A DNA stretch of 64,000 nucleotides, taken from NCBI GenBank assembly GCA_964036315.1, contig OZ038510.1, positions 85,614,073 through 85,678,072 of the forward strand, given 5' to 3'. Made by a program: the position numbers and the translations under genes. Source of the DNA: Acanthosepion esculentum (lineage: Eukaryota > Mollusca > Cephalopoda > Sepiida > Sepiidae). The notes beneath the pieces were generated by a model. The model ran no database searches. It saw only the letters and a program-made list of their open reading frames with translations, and was not told the origin of the DNA. Of the stretch, positions 1-10,639 are shown one piece after another (the first letter of the stretch is position 1; each line of letters begins with the position of its first letter).

Positions 1-899
1 ATGAGAAGAGGATGTCTATTGATGTGGTCATGTTATGGATTAGAAGAGGGAGTCTCTATTGATGTGGTCATCTAATGGATGAGAAGAGGAAATCAATTGA
101 TGTGCTCATCTAATGGATTAGAAGAGGAAGTCTCTATTGATGTGGCCATCTAATGGATTAGAAGAGGAAGTCACTATTGATGTGCCCATGTAATGGATTA
201 GAAGAGAGAGTCTCTATTGATGTGGTCATCTAATGTATGAGAAGTGGAAGTATCTATTGATGTGGTCATCTAATGGATGAGAAGAGGAAGTCACTATTGA
301 TGTGGCCATTTTAAGGATTAGAAGAGGAAATCTCTATTGATGTGGTCATCTAATGGATGAGAAGAGGAAGTCTCTATTGATGTGGCCATCTCATGGATTA
401 GAAGAGGAAGCCTCTATTGATGTGGTCATCTAATGGATGAGAAGAGTAAGTCTATTGATGTGGTCATCTAATGGATGAGAAGCGGAATTCTCTATTGATG
501 TGGCCATGTAATGGATTAGAAGAGAGAGTCTCTATTGATGTGGTCATCTCATGGATGAGAAGAGGAAGTCTCTATTGATGTGGTCATCTAATGGATGAGA
601 AGAGGATGTCTATTGATGTGGTCATCTAATGTATGAGAAGAGGAAGTCTCTATTGATGTGGCCATCTAATGGATTAGAAGAGGACGTCTCTATTGATGTG
701 GTCATCTAATGGATGAGAAAATGAAGTCTATTGATGTGGTCATGTAATGGATTAGAAGAGGGAGTCTCTATTGATGTGGCCATCTAATGGATTAGAAGAG
801 GATGTCTCTATTGATGTGGTCATCTAATGGATGAGAAGAGGAAGTCTATTGATGTGGTCATCTAATGGATGAGAAGAGGAAGTCTGTATTGATGTGGTC

Positions 900-1300
900 A
901 TCTAATGGATGAGAAGAGGAAGTCACTATTGATGTGGCCATGTAATGGATTAGAAGAGGAAGTCTCTCTTGATGTCGTCATCCAATGGATTAGAAGAGGA
1001 AGTCTCTATTGATGTGGTCATCTAATGGATTAGAAGAGTAAATCTCTATTGATATGGTCATCTAATGGATGAGAAGAGGAAGTCTATTGATGTGGTCATC
1101 TAATGCATGAGAAGAGGAAGTCTCTATTGATGTGGCCATCTAATGGATTAGAAGAGGAAATCTCTATTGATGTGGTCATCTAATGGATGAGAAGAGGAAG
1201 TCTCTATTGATATGGCCATCTAATGGATTAGAAGAGGAAGTCTCTATTGATGTGGTCATCTAATGGATGAGAAGAGGAAGTCTATTGATGTGGTCATCTA
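900..1300 (+). repeat. Distant copy of the block at about 3,390-3,780
   Basis: The marker TCTCTCTTGATG followed by CATCCAATGG appears at 963 and 3,449, offset 2,486 bp. Surrounding monomers follow a similar variant order. Several substitutions separate the copies. Boundaries are approximate. Confidence 0.55.
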
Positions 1301-1670
1301 ATGGATGAGAAGAGGAAGTCTCTATTGATGTGGCCATGTAATGGATTTGAAGAGGAAGTCTCTATTGATGTGGTCATCTAATGGATGAGAAGAGGAAGTC
1401 TCTATTGATGTGGCCATCTAATGGATTAGAAGAGGAAGACTCTATTGATGTGGTCATCAATTGGATTAGAAGAGGAAGTCTATTGATGTAGTCGTATAAT
1501 GAATTAGAAGAGGCAGTCTCTATTGATGTGGCCATCTAATGGATTAGAAGCGGATGTCAGTATTGATGTGGTCATCGAATGGATGAGAAGAGGAAGTCTA
1601 TTAATGTGGTCATCAAATGGATGAGAAGAGGAAGTCTATTGATGTGGTCATCAAATGGATGAGAAGAGGA

Positions 1671-2220
1671 AGTCTATTGATATGGCCATCTAATGGATTA
1701 GAAGAGGAAATCAAAATTGATGTGGTCATCTAATGGATTAGAAGAGGAAGTCCCTACTGATGTGGCCATGTAATGGATTAGAAGAGGAAGTTTCTATTGA
1801 TCTGTTCTTATAATGGATTAGAAGAGGAAGTCTCTATTGATGTGGTCATCTAATGGATGAAAAGAGGAAGTCTATTGATGTGGTCATCTAATGGATGAGA
1901 AGAGGAAGTCCCTATTGATGTGGTCATCTAATGGATTAGAAGAGGAAGTCTCTATTGATGTGGTCATCTAATGGATTAGAAGAGGAATCTCTATTGATGT
2001 GGTCATCTAATGGATGAGAAGAGGAAGACTATTCATGTGGTCATGTAATGGATTAGAAGATGGAGTCTCTATTGATGTGGCCATCTAATGGATTAGAAGA
2101 GGATGTCTCTATTGATGTGGTCATCTAATGGATGAGAAGAGGAAGTCTCTATTGATTTGGCCATCTAATGCATTAGAAGAGGAAGACTCTATTGATGTGG
2201 TCATCTAATGAATGAGAAGA
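1671..2220 (+). repeat. Diverged copy of part of the 1,343-bp higher-order unit
   Basis: This stretch matches about 4,556-5,105 at a constant offset of 2,885 bp. Shared landmarks include TTCTTATAATGG (1,805 and 4,690) and GATGAAAAGAGG (1,856 and 4,741), followed by the GAAGACTATTCATG marker. Differences such as GATCTGTTC against GATGTGTTC suggest it is older than the 1,343-bp tandem pair. Confidence 0.7.
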
Positions 2221-2418
2221 GGAAGACTATTCATGTGGTCATGTAATGGATTAGAAGATGGAGTCTCTATTGATGTGGCCATCTAATGGATTAGAAGAGG
2301 ATGTCTCTATTGATGTGGTCATCTAATGGATGAGAAGAGGAAATCTATTGATGTGGTCATCTAATGGATTAGAAGAGGAAGTCTCTATTGATGTGGCCAT
2401 CAAATGGATTAGAAGAGG
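2023..2418 (+). repeat. 198-bp (five-monomer) local tandem duplication
   Basis: The marker GGAAGACTATTCATGTGGTC occurs at 2,023 and 2,221, exactly 198 bp apart. The following monomers match in order: TCATGTAATGG, the GATGGAGTC variant, GGCCATC, then GGATGTCTC. The copies diverge near the end of the second unit. Confidence 0.7.
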
Positions 2419-2529
2419 AAGTCTCTATTGAGGTGGTCATCTAATGGATGAGAAGAGGAAGTCTATTCATGTGCTCATCTAATTGATGAGAAGAGGAAGT
2501 CTCTATTGATGTGGCCATGTAATGGATTT

Positions 2530-3770
2530 GAAGAGGAAGTCTCTATTGATGTGGTCATCTAATGGATGAGAAGAGGAAGTCTCTATTGATTTGGACATCT
2601 AATGCATTAGAAGAGGAAGACTCTATTGATGTGGTCATCTAATGTATGAGAAGAGTAAGTCTATTGATGTGGTCATCTAATGGATTAGAAGAGGAAATCT
2701 CTATTGATGTGGTCATCTAATGGATTAGATGAGGAAATCTCTTTTGATGTTGTCGTCTAATGGATGAGAAGAGGAAGTCTCTATTGATTTGGCCATCTAA
2801 TGGTTTAGAAGAGGAAGTCTCTATTGATGTGGTCATCTAATGGATGAGAAGAGGAAGTCTCTATTGATGTGGCCATCGAATGGTTTAGAAGAGGAAATCA
2901 CTATTGATGTGGTAATCTAATGGATGAGAAGAGGAAGTCTATTGATGTGGTCATCTAATGGATGAGAAGAGGAAGTCTCTATTGATGTGGTCATCTAATG
3001 GATTAGAAGAGGAAGTCTCTATTGATGTGGTTATCTAATGGATGAGAAGAGGAAGTCTCTATTGATGTGGCCATGTAATGGATTATAAGAGGAAGTCTCT
3101 ATTGATGTGGCCATGTAATGGATTAGAAGAGAGTGTCTCTATTGATGGGGTCATCTAATGGATTAAAAGAGGACGTCTATTGATTTGGTCATCTAATAGA
3201 TGAGAAGATGAAGTCTATTGATGTGGTCATGTAAAGGATTAGAAGAGGAAGTCTCTATTGATGTGGCCATGTAATGGATTAGAAGAGGAAGACTCTATTG
3301 ATGTGGTCATCTAATGGATGAGAAGAAGAAGACTATTGATGTGGTATCTAATGGATTAGAAGAGGAAGTCTCTATTGATGTGGTCATCTAATGGATGAGA
3401 AGAGGAAGTCACTATTGATGTGGCCATGTAATGGATTAGAAGAGGAAGTCTCTCTTGATGTGGTCATCCAATGGATTAGAAGAGGAAGTCTCTATTGATG
3501 TGGTCATCTAATGGATTAGAAGAGAAAGTTCTCTATTGATGTGGTCATCTAATGGATGAGGAGAGGAAGTCTATTGATGTGGTCATCTAATGGATGAGAA
3601 GAGGAAGTCTCTATTGATGTGGCCATCTAATGGATTAGAAGAAAAACTCTCTATTAATGTGGTCATCTAATGGATTATAAGAGGAAGTCTCTATTGATGT
3701 GGGTATCTAATGGATTAGAAGACGAAATCTCTATTGATGTGGTCATCTAATGGATGAGAAGAGGAAGTCT
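2530..3770 (+). repeat. Older copy of the 6.7-7.9 kb block
   Basis: This block matches 6,680-7,840. The offset is 4,152 bp at the TGTCGTCTAATGG marker (2,751 and 6,903). It falls to 4,072 bp by the ATTGATGGGGTC marker (3,141 and 7,213). The 80-bp step means two monomers are present here and absent from the later block. Substitutions and a missing base (GTGGTATC near 3,341) show divergence. Confidence 0.75.
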
Positions 3771-5093
3771 ATTGATGTGGCCATCTAATGGATTAGAAGA
3801 GGAGGTCTCAATTGATGTGGCCATCTAATGGATTAGAAGAGGAAGTTTCTATTGATGTGGCCATGTAATGCATTAGAAGAGGAAGTTTCTATTGATGTGC
3901 ACATATAATGGATTAGAAGAGGAAGACTCTATTGATGTGTTCATCTAATGGATGAGAAGAGGAAGTCTATTGATGTGGTCATCTAATGGATGGGAAGAGG
4001 AAGTCCCTATTGATGTGGTCATCTAATGGAGCAGAAGAGAGAGTCTCTATAGATGTGGCCAACTAATGGATTAGAAGAGGATGTCTCTATTGATGTGGTC
4101 ATCTAATGGATGAGAAGAGGAAATCTATTGATGTGGTCTTCTAATGGATGAGAAGAGGAAGTCTCTATTGATGTGGTCATCTGATGGATGAGAAGAGGAA
4201 GTCACTATTGATGTGGCCATGTAATGGATTAGAAGTGGAAGTCTCTATTGATGTGGCCATCTAATGGATTAGAAGAGGAAGTCTCTATTGATGTGGCCAT
4301 GTAATGGATTAGAAGAGGAAGTCTCTATTGATGTGGTCATCTAATGGATTAGAAGAGGAAGTCTCTATTTATGTGGTCATCTAATGGATTAGAAGAGGAA
4401 GTCTATTGATGTGCTCATCTAATTGATGATAAGAGGAAGTCTCTATTGATGTGGCCATGTAATGGATTTGAAGAGGAAGTCTATTGATGTGGTCATCTAA
4501 TGGATGAGAAGAGGAAGTCACTATTGATGTGGACATCTAATGGATTAGAAGAGGAAGTCTATTGATGTGGCCATCTAATGGATTAGAAGAGGAAATCTAA
4601 ATTGATGTGGTCATCTAATGGATTAGAAGAGGAAGTCTCTACTGATGTGGCCATGTAATGGATTAGAAGAGGAAGTTTCTATTGATGTGTTCTTATAATG
4701 GATTAGAAGAGGAAGTCTCTATTGATGTGGTCATCTAATGGATGAAAAGAGGAAGTCTATTGATGTGGTCATCTAATGGATGAGAAGAGGAAGTCCCTAT
4801 TGATGTGGTCATCTAATGGATTAGAAGAGGAAGTCTCTATTGATGCGGTCATCTAATGTATTAGAAGAGGAATCTCTATTGATGTGGTCATCTAATGGAT
4901 GAGAAGAGGAAGACTATTCATGTGGTCATGTAATGGATTAGAAGATGGAGTCTCTATTGATGTGGCCATCTAATGGATTAGAAGAGGATGTCTCTATTGA
5001 TGTGGTCATCTAATGGATGAGAAGAGGAAGTCTCTATTGATTTGTCCATCTAATGCATTAGAAGAGGAAGTCTCTACTGATGTGGCCATGTAA
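3751..5093 (+). repeat. 1,343-bp higher-order repeat, copy 1
   Basis: Private variants here recur in the next copy exactly 1,343 bp later. They include GTGCACATATAATGG, GGAGCAGAAG (GGAGTAGAAG in copy 2), TATAGATGTGGCCAAC, GTCTTCTAATGG, CATCTGATGG, TATTTATGTGG, CTTATAATGG and GATGCGGTC (4,844 and 6,187). The unit is about 34 monomers. Similarity to copy 2 ends near 5,063, where this copy has TCTCTACTG and copy 2 has GACTCTATTG. Confidence 0.85.
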
Positions 5094-6436
5094 TGGATGA
5101 GAAGAGGAAGTCTATTGATGTGGCCATCTAATGGATTAGAAGAGGAGGTCTCAATTGATGTGGTCATCTAATGGATTAGAAGAGGAAGTTTCTATTGATG
5201 TGGCCATGTAATGCATTAGAAGAGGAAGTTTCTATTGATGTGCACATATAATGGATTAGAAGAGGAAGACTCTATTGATGTGGTCATCTAATGGATGAGA
5301 AGAGGAAGTCTATTGATGTGGTCATCTAATGGATGGGAAGAGGAAGTCCCTATTGATGTGGTCATCTAATGGAGTAGAAGAGAGAGTCTCTATAGATGTG
5401 GCCAACTAATGGATTAGAAGAGGATGTCTCTATTGATGTGGTCATCTAATGGATGAGAAGAGGAAATCTATTGATGTGGTCTTCTAATGGATGAGAAGAG
5501 GAAGTCACTATTGATGTGGTCATCTGATGGATGAGAAGAGGAAGTCACTATTGATGTGGCCATGTAATGGATTAGAAGAGGAAGTCTCTATTGATGTGGC
5601 CATCTAATGGATTAGAAGAGGAAGTCTCTATTGATGTGGCCATGTAATGGATTAGAAGAGGAAGTCTCTATTGATGTGGTCATCTAATGGATTAGAAGAG
5701 GAAGTCTCTATTTATGTGGTCATCTAATGGATTAGAAGAGGAAGTCTATTGATGTGCTCATCTAATTGATGATAAGAGGAAGTCTCTATTGATGTGGCCA
5801 TGTAATGGATTTGAAGAGGAAGTCTATTGATGTGGTCATCTAATGGATGAGAAGAGGAAGTCACTATTGATGTGGACATCTAATGGATTAGAAGAGGAAG
5901 TCTATTGATGTGGCCATCTAATGGATTAGAAGAGGAAATCTAAATTGATGTGGTCATCTAATGGATTAGAAGAGGAAGTCTCTACTGATGTGGCCATGTA
6001 ATGGATTAGAAGAGGAAGTTTCTATTGATGTGTTCTTATAATGGATTAGAAGAGGAAGTCTCTATTGATGTGGTCATCTAATGGATGAAAAGAGGAAGTC
6101 TATTGATGTGGTCATCTAATGGATGAGAAGAGGAAGTCCCTATTGATGTGGTCATCTAATGGATTAGAAGAGGAAGTCTCTATTGATGCGGTCATCTAAT
6201 GGATTAGAAGAGGAATCTCTATTGATGTGGTCATCTAATGGATGAGAAGAGGAAGACTATTCATGTGGTCATGTAATGGATTAGAAGATGGAGTCTCTAT
6301 TGATGTGGCCATCTAATGGATTAGAAGAGGATGTCTCTATTGATGTGGTCATCTAATGGATGAGAAGAGGAAGTCTCTATTGATTTGTCCATCTAATGCA
6401 TTAGAAGAGGAAGACTCTATTGATGTGGTCATCTAA
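5094..6436 (+). repeat. 1,343-bp higher-order repeat, copy 2
   Basis: Second tandem copy of the 34-monomer unit, constant offset 1,343 bp with no net length change over at least 1.2 kb. The GGAGTAGAAG variant at 5,371 is shared with the inverted block at 9,122-10,018, while copy 1 has GGAGCAGAAG. This makes copy 2 the closer relative of the inverted block at that site; at another site (GTCTCTATTG before CATCTGATGG) the inverted block agrees with copy 1. Confidence 0.85.
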
Positions 6437-6714
6437 TGGATGAGAAGAGGAAGTCACTATTGATGTGGCCATCTAATGGAATTGAAGAGGAAATCTCTAT
6501 TGATGTGGTCATCTAATGGATGAGAAGAGGAAGTCTCTATTGATGTGGCCATCAAATGGATTAGAAGAGGAAGTCTCTATTGAGGTGGTCATCTAATGGA
6601 TGAGAAGAGGAAGTCTATTGATGTGCTCATCTAATTGATGAGAAGAGGAAGTCTCTATTGATGTGGCCATGTAATGGATTTGAAGAGGAAGTCTCTATTG
6701 ATGTGGTCATCTAA

Positions 6715-7840
6715 TGGATGAGAAGAGGAAGTCTCTATTGATTTGGCCATCTAATGCATTAGAAGAGGAAGACTCTATTGATGTGGTCATCTAATGGATG
6801 AGAAGAGTAAGTCTATTGATGTGGTCATCTAATGGATTAGAAGAGGAAGTCTCTATTGATGTGGTCATCTAATGGATTAGATGAGGAAGTCTCTTTTGAT
6901 GTTGTCGTCTAATGGATGAGAAGAGGAAGTCTCTATTGATTTGGCCATCTAATGGATTAGAAGAGGAAGTCTCTATTGATGTGGTCATCTAATGGATGAG
7001 AAGAGGAAGTCTCTATTGATGTGGCCATCTAATGGTTTAGAAGAGGAAATCAGTATTGATGTGGTAATCTAATGGATGAGAAGAGGAAGTCTATTGATGT
7101 GGTCATCTAATGGATGAGAAGAGGAAGTCTCTATTGATGTGGTCATCTAATGGATTAGAAGAGGAAGTCTCTATTGATGTGGTCATCTAATGGATGAGAA
7201 GAGGAAGTCTCTATTGATGGGGTCATCTAATGGATTAAAAGAGGACGTCTATTGATTTGGTCATCTAATAGATGAGAAGAGGAAGTCTATTGATGTGGTC
7301 ATGTAAAGGATTAGAAGAGGAAGTCTCTATTGATGTGGCCATGTAATGGATTAGAAGAGGAAGACTCTATTGATGTGGTCATCTAATGGATGAGAAGAAG
7401 AAGACTATTGATGTGGTCATCTAATGGATTAGAAGAGGAAGTCTCTATTGATTTGGTCATCTAATGGATGAGAAGAGGAAGTCACTATTGATGTGGCCAT
7501 GTATTGGATTAGAAGAGGAAGTCTCTCTTGATGTGGTCATCCAATGGATTAGAAGAGGAAGTCTCTATTGATGTGGTCATCTAATGGATTAGAAGAGAAA
7601 GACTCTATTGATGTGGTCATCTAATGGATGAGGAGAGGAAGTCTATTGATGTGGTCATCTAATGGATGAGAAGAGGAAGTCTCTATTGATGTGGCCATCT
7701 AATGGATTAGAAGAGGAAGTCTCTATTAATGTGGTCATCTAATGGATTATAAGAGGAAGTCTCTATTGATGTGGGCATCTAATGGATTAGAAGACGAAAT
7801 CTCTATTAATGTGGTCATCTAATGCATTATAAGAGGAAGT
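6715..7840 (+). repeat. 1,226-bp-offset duplication, copy 1
   Basis: This block recurs 1,226 bp downstream. Landmarks are TGTCGTCTAATGG (6,903 and 8,129), ATTGATGGGGTC (7,213 and 8,439), GATTAAAAGAGGACG, GATAGGTAATC-like variants and the ending TGCATTATAAGAGG. By eye the copies are almost identical over this range, so the duplication looks recent. Confidence 0.85.
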
Positions 7841-9066
7841 CTATTGATGTGGTCATCTAATGGATTAGAAGAGGAAGTCTCTATTGATGTGGTCATCTAA
7901 TGGATTAGATGAGGAAGTCTCTTTTGATGTTGTCGTCTAATGGATGAGAAGAGGAAGTCTCTATTGATTTGGCCATCTAATGCATTAGAAGAGGAAGACT
8001 CTATTGATGTGGTCATCTAATGGATGAGAAGAGTAAGTCTATTGATGTGGTCATCTAATGGATTAGAAGAGGAAGTCTCTATTGATGTGGTCATCTAATG
8101 GATTAGATGAGGAAGTCTCTTTTGATGTTGTCGTCTAATGGATGAGAAGAGGAAGTCTCTATTGATTTGGCCATCTAATGGATTAGAAGAGGAAGTCTCT
8201 ATTGATGTGGTCATCTAATGGATGAGAAGAGGAAGTCTCTATTGATGTGGCCATCTAATGGTTTAGAAGAGGAAATCAGTATTGATGTGGTAATCTAATG
8301 GATGAGAAGAGGAAGTCTATTGATGTGGTCATCTAATGGATGAGAAGAGGAAGTCTCTATTGATGTGGTCATCTAATGGATTAGAAGAGGAAGTCTCTAT
8401 TGATGTGGTCATCTAATGGATGAGAAGAGGAAGTCTCTATTGATGGGGTCATCTAATGGATTAAAAGAGGACGTCTATTGATTTGGTCATCTAATAGATG
8501 AGAAGAGGAAGTCTATTGATGTGGTCATGTAAAGGATTAGAAGAGGAAGTCTCTATTGATGTGGCCATGTAATGGATTAGAAGAGGAAGACTCTATTGAT
8601 GTGGTCATCTAATGGATGAGAAGAAGAAGACTATTGATGTGGTCATCTAATGGATTAGAAGAGGAAGTCTCTATTGATTTGGTCATCTAATGGATGAGAA
8701 GAGGAAGTCACTATTGATGTGGCCATGTATTGGATTAGAAGAGGAAGTCTCTCTTGATGTGGTCATCCAATGGATTAGAAGAGGAAGTCTCTATTGATGT
8801 GGTCATCTAATGGATTAGAAGAGAAAGACTCTATTGATGTGGTCATCTAATGGATGAGGAGAGGAAGTCTATTGATGTGGTCATCTAATGGATGAGAAGA
8901 GGAAGTCTCTATTGATGTGGCCATCTAATGGATTAGAAGAGGAAGTCTCTATTAATGTGGTCATCTAATGGATTATAAGAGGAAGTCTCTATTGATGTGG
9001 GCATCTAATGGATTAGAAGACGAAATCTCTATTAATGTGGTCATCTAATGCATTATAAGAGGAAGT
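7841..9066 (+). repeat. 1,226-bp-offset duplication, copy 2 with a shifted start
   Basis: From about 7,941 to 9,066 this matches the previous block at offset 1,226. Its first part (7,841 to about 7,980) instead matches 6,813-6,952 at offset 1,028, giving an extra TGTCGTC marker at 7,931, 198 bp before the one at 8,129. The start therefore includes a five-monomer slip. Similarity ends at TGCATTATAAGAGG, just before the inversion. Confidence 0.8.
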
Positions 9067-9121
9067 CTCTATTGATGTGGCCATCTAATGGATTAGAAGA
9101 GGAGGTCTCAATTGATGTGCG
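9067..9121 (+). repeat. Left flank of the inversion, copied from about 5,110-5,163
   Basis: The variant GGAGGTCTCAATTGATGTG at 9,101 also occurs at 3,801 and 5,144, each time just inside the start of a 1,343-bp unit. This indicates that a third copy of that unit begins here and is interrupted at 9,122 by inverted sequence. Confidence 0.7.
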
Positions 9122-9141
9122 TCAATAGAGACTTCCTCTTA
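9096..9141. repeat. Left inversion junction (fold-back inverted repeat)
   Basis: ATTGA at 9,111-9,115 faces TCAAT at 9,122-9,126 across the six bases TGTGCG. The arms extend outward to about 9,097 and 9,140 with two mismatched positions, because a forward monomer meets a reverse one here. The switch of orientation falls between 9,116 and 9,122. This short-looped palindrome could extrude as a cruciform or arise from a fold-back replication switch (inference). Confidence 0.8.
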
Positions 9142-10018
9142 TCATCAGATGACCACATCAATAGAGATTCCTCTTCTAATCCATTAGATGACCGCATCAA
9201 TAGAGACTTCCTCTTCTAATCCATTAGATGACCACATCAATAGGGACTTCCTCTTCTCATCCATTAGATGACCACATCAATAGACTTCCTCTTTTCATCC
9301 ATTAGATGACCACATCAATAGAGACTTCCTCTTCTAATCCATTATAAGAACACATCAATAGAAACTTCCTCTTCTAATCCATTACATGGCCACATCAGTA
9401 GAGACTTCCTCTTCTAATCCATTAGATGACCACATCAATTTAGATTTCCTCTTCTAATCCATTAGATGGCCACATCAATAGACTTCCTCTTCTAATCCAT
9501 TAGATGTCCACATCAATAGTGACTTCCTCTTCTCATCCATTAGATGACCACATCAATAGACTTCCTCTTCAAATCCATTACATGGCCACATCAATAGAGA
9601 CTTCCTCTTATCATCAATTAGATGAGCACATCAATAGACTTCCTCTTCTAATCCATTAGATGAGCACATAAATAGAGACTTCCTCTTCTAATCCATTAGA
9701 TGACCACATCAATAGAGACTTCCTCTTCTAATCCATTACATGGCCACATCAATAGAGACTTCCTCTTCTAATCCATTAGATGGCCACATCAACAGAGACT
9801 TCCTCTTCTAATCCATTACATGGCCACATCAATAGTGACTTCCTCTTCTCATCCATCAGATGACCACATCAATAGAGACTTCCTCTTCTCATCCATTAGA
9901 AGACCACATCAATAGATTTCCTCTTCTCATCCATTAGATGAGCACATCAATAGAGACATCCTCTTCTAATCCATTAGATGGCCACATCTATAGAGACTCT
10001 CTCTTCTACTCCATTAGA
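9122..10018 (-). repeat. Inverted satellite block, about 0.9 kb
   Basis: In this stretch alone the + strand shows the reverse complement of the monomer (CCATTAGATGACCACATC, AATAGAGACTTCCTC). Read in reverse it follows 5,371-6,236 base for base in register: 10,012 pairs with 5,371 and 9,172 with 6,211, with no net length difference over 840 bp. Diagnostic variants are shared: GGAGTAGAAG, GTCTTCTAATGG, CATCTGATGG, TATTTATGTG, GATGCGGTC and GGAATCTCTATTG. The last 25 or so bases next to 9,122 are rearranged. It lies within an apparent third 1,343-bp unit, so it is best read as an internal inversion with small deletions at both ends. Confidence 0.93.
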
Positions 10019-10022
10019 AGAG
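10001..10022. repeat. Right inversion junction with 6-bp shared sequence
   Basis: CTCTTCT (10,001-10,007) faces AGAAGAG (10,016-10,022) across an 8-base loop. The hexamer ATTAGA (10,013-10,018) fits both orientations: it belongs to CCATTAGATG on the reversed side and to GGATTAGAAG on the forward side. The break therefore lies within a 6-bp microhomology. From 10,013 the forward sequence matches 6,400 onward. Confidence 0.8.
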
Positions 10023-10190
10023 GAAGACTCTATTGATGTGGTCATCTAATGGATGAGAAGAGGAAGTCATTATTGATGTGGCCATCTAATGGAATTGAAG
10101 TGGAAATCTCTATTGATGTGGTCATCTAATGGATGAGAAGAGGAAGTCTCTATTGATGTGGCCATCAAATGGATTAGAAGAGGAAGTCTC
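10013..10190 (+). repeat. Right flank of the inversion, copied from 6,400-6,577
   Basis: The order GAAGACTC, TGAG-type monomer, GGAATTGAAG, GAAATCTC and GGCCATCAAATGG matches 6,400-6,577 with few substitutions (for example GTCATTATTG against GTCACTATTG). It completes the third 1,343-bp-type unit whose centre is inverted. Domain B monomers begin just after it. Confidence 0.75.
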
Positions 10191-10639
10191 TATTGATGTG
10201 GCCATGTAATGGATTAGAAGATGAAGTCTCTATTGATGTGGCCATGTAATGGATTAGAAGAGGAAGACTCTATTGATTTGGTCATCTAATGGATTAGAAG
10301 AGGGAGTCTCTATTGATGTGGCCATATAATGGATCGAAGAGTAAGTCTCTATTGATGTTGTCATCTAATTGAATAGAAGAGGAAGTCTCTATTGATGTGG
10401 CCATGTAATGGATTAGAAGAGTAAGTCTCTATTGATGTCGCCATGTAATGGATTAGAAGAGAGAGTCTCTATTGATGTGGTCATCTAATGGATTAGAAGA
10501 GGAAGTCTATTGATTTGGTCATCTAATGGATGAGAAGAGGAAGTCTATTGATGTGGTCATATAATGGATGAGAATAGGAAGTCTCTATTGATGTGGTCAT
10601 CCAATGGATTAGAAGAGGAAGTCTCTATTGATGTGGTCA

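Larger units (their letters stand above)
1..9066 (+). repeat. Satellite domain A
   Basis: Monomers here are mostly GGTCATCTAATGG and GGCCATCTAATGG types, with 40- and 38-bp lengths mixed irregularly. The GAATAGGAAG variant that marks domain B is absent. Private variants recur in the same order at fixed offsets (GAAGACTATTCATG, TTTGATGTTGTCGTC, GATGCGGTC, GTGCACATATAATGG), showing that the domain was built by segmental duplication of blocks of several monomers. No gene or other sequence class is present. Confidence 0.85.

Noticed and set aside
9122..10018. Inserted transposon or other mobile element at the inverted block
   Set aside because: The block is the same satellite in reverse, with no terminal repeats of an element, no target duplication and no coding sequence; it aligns with 5,371-6,236.
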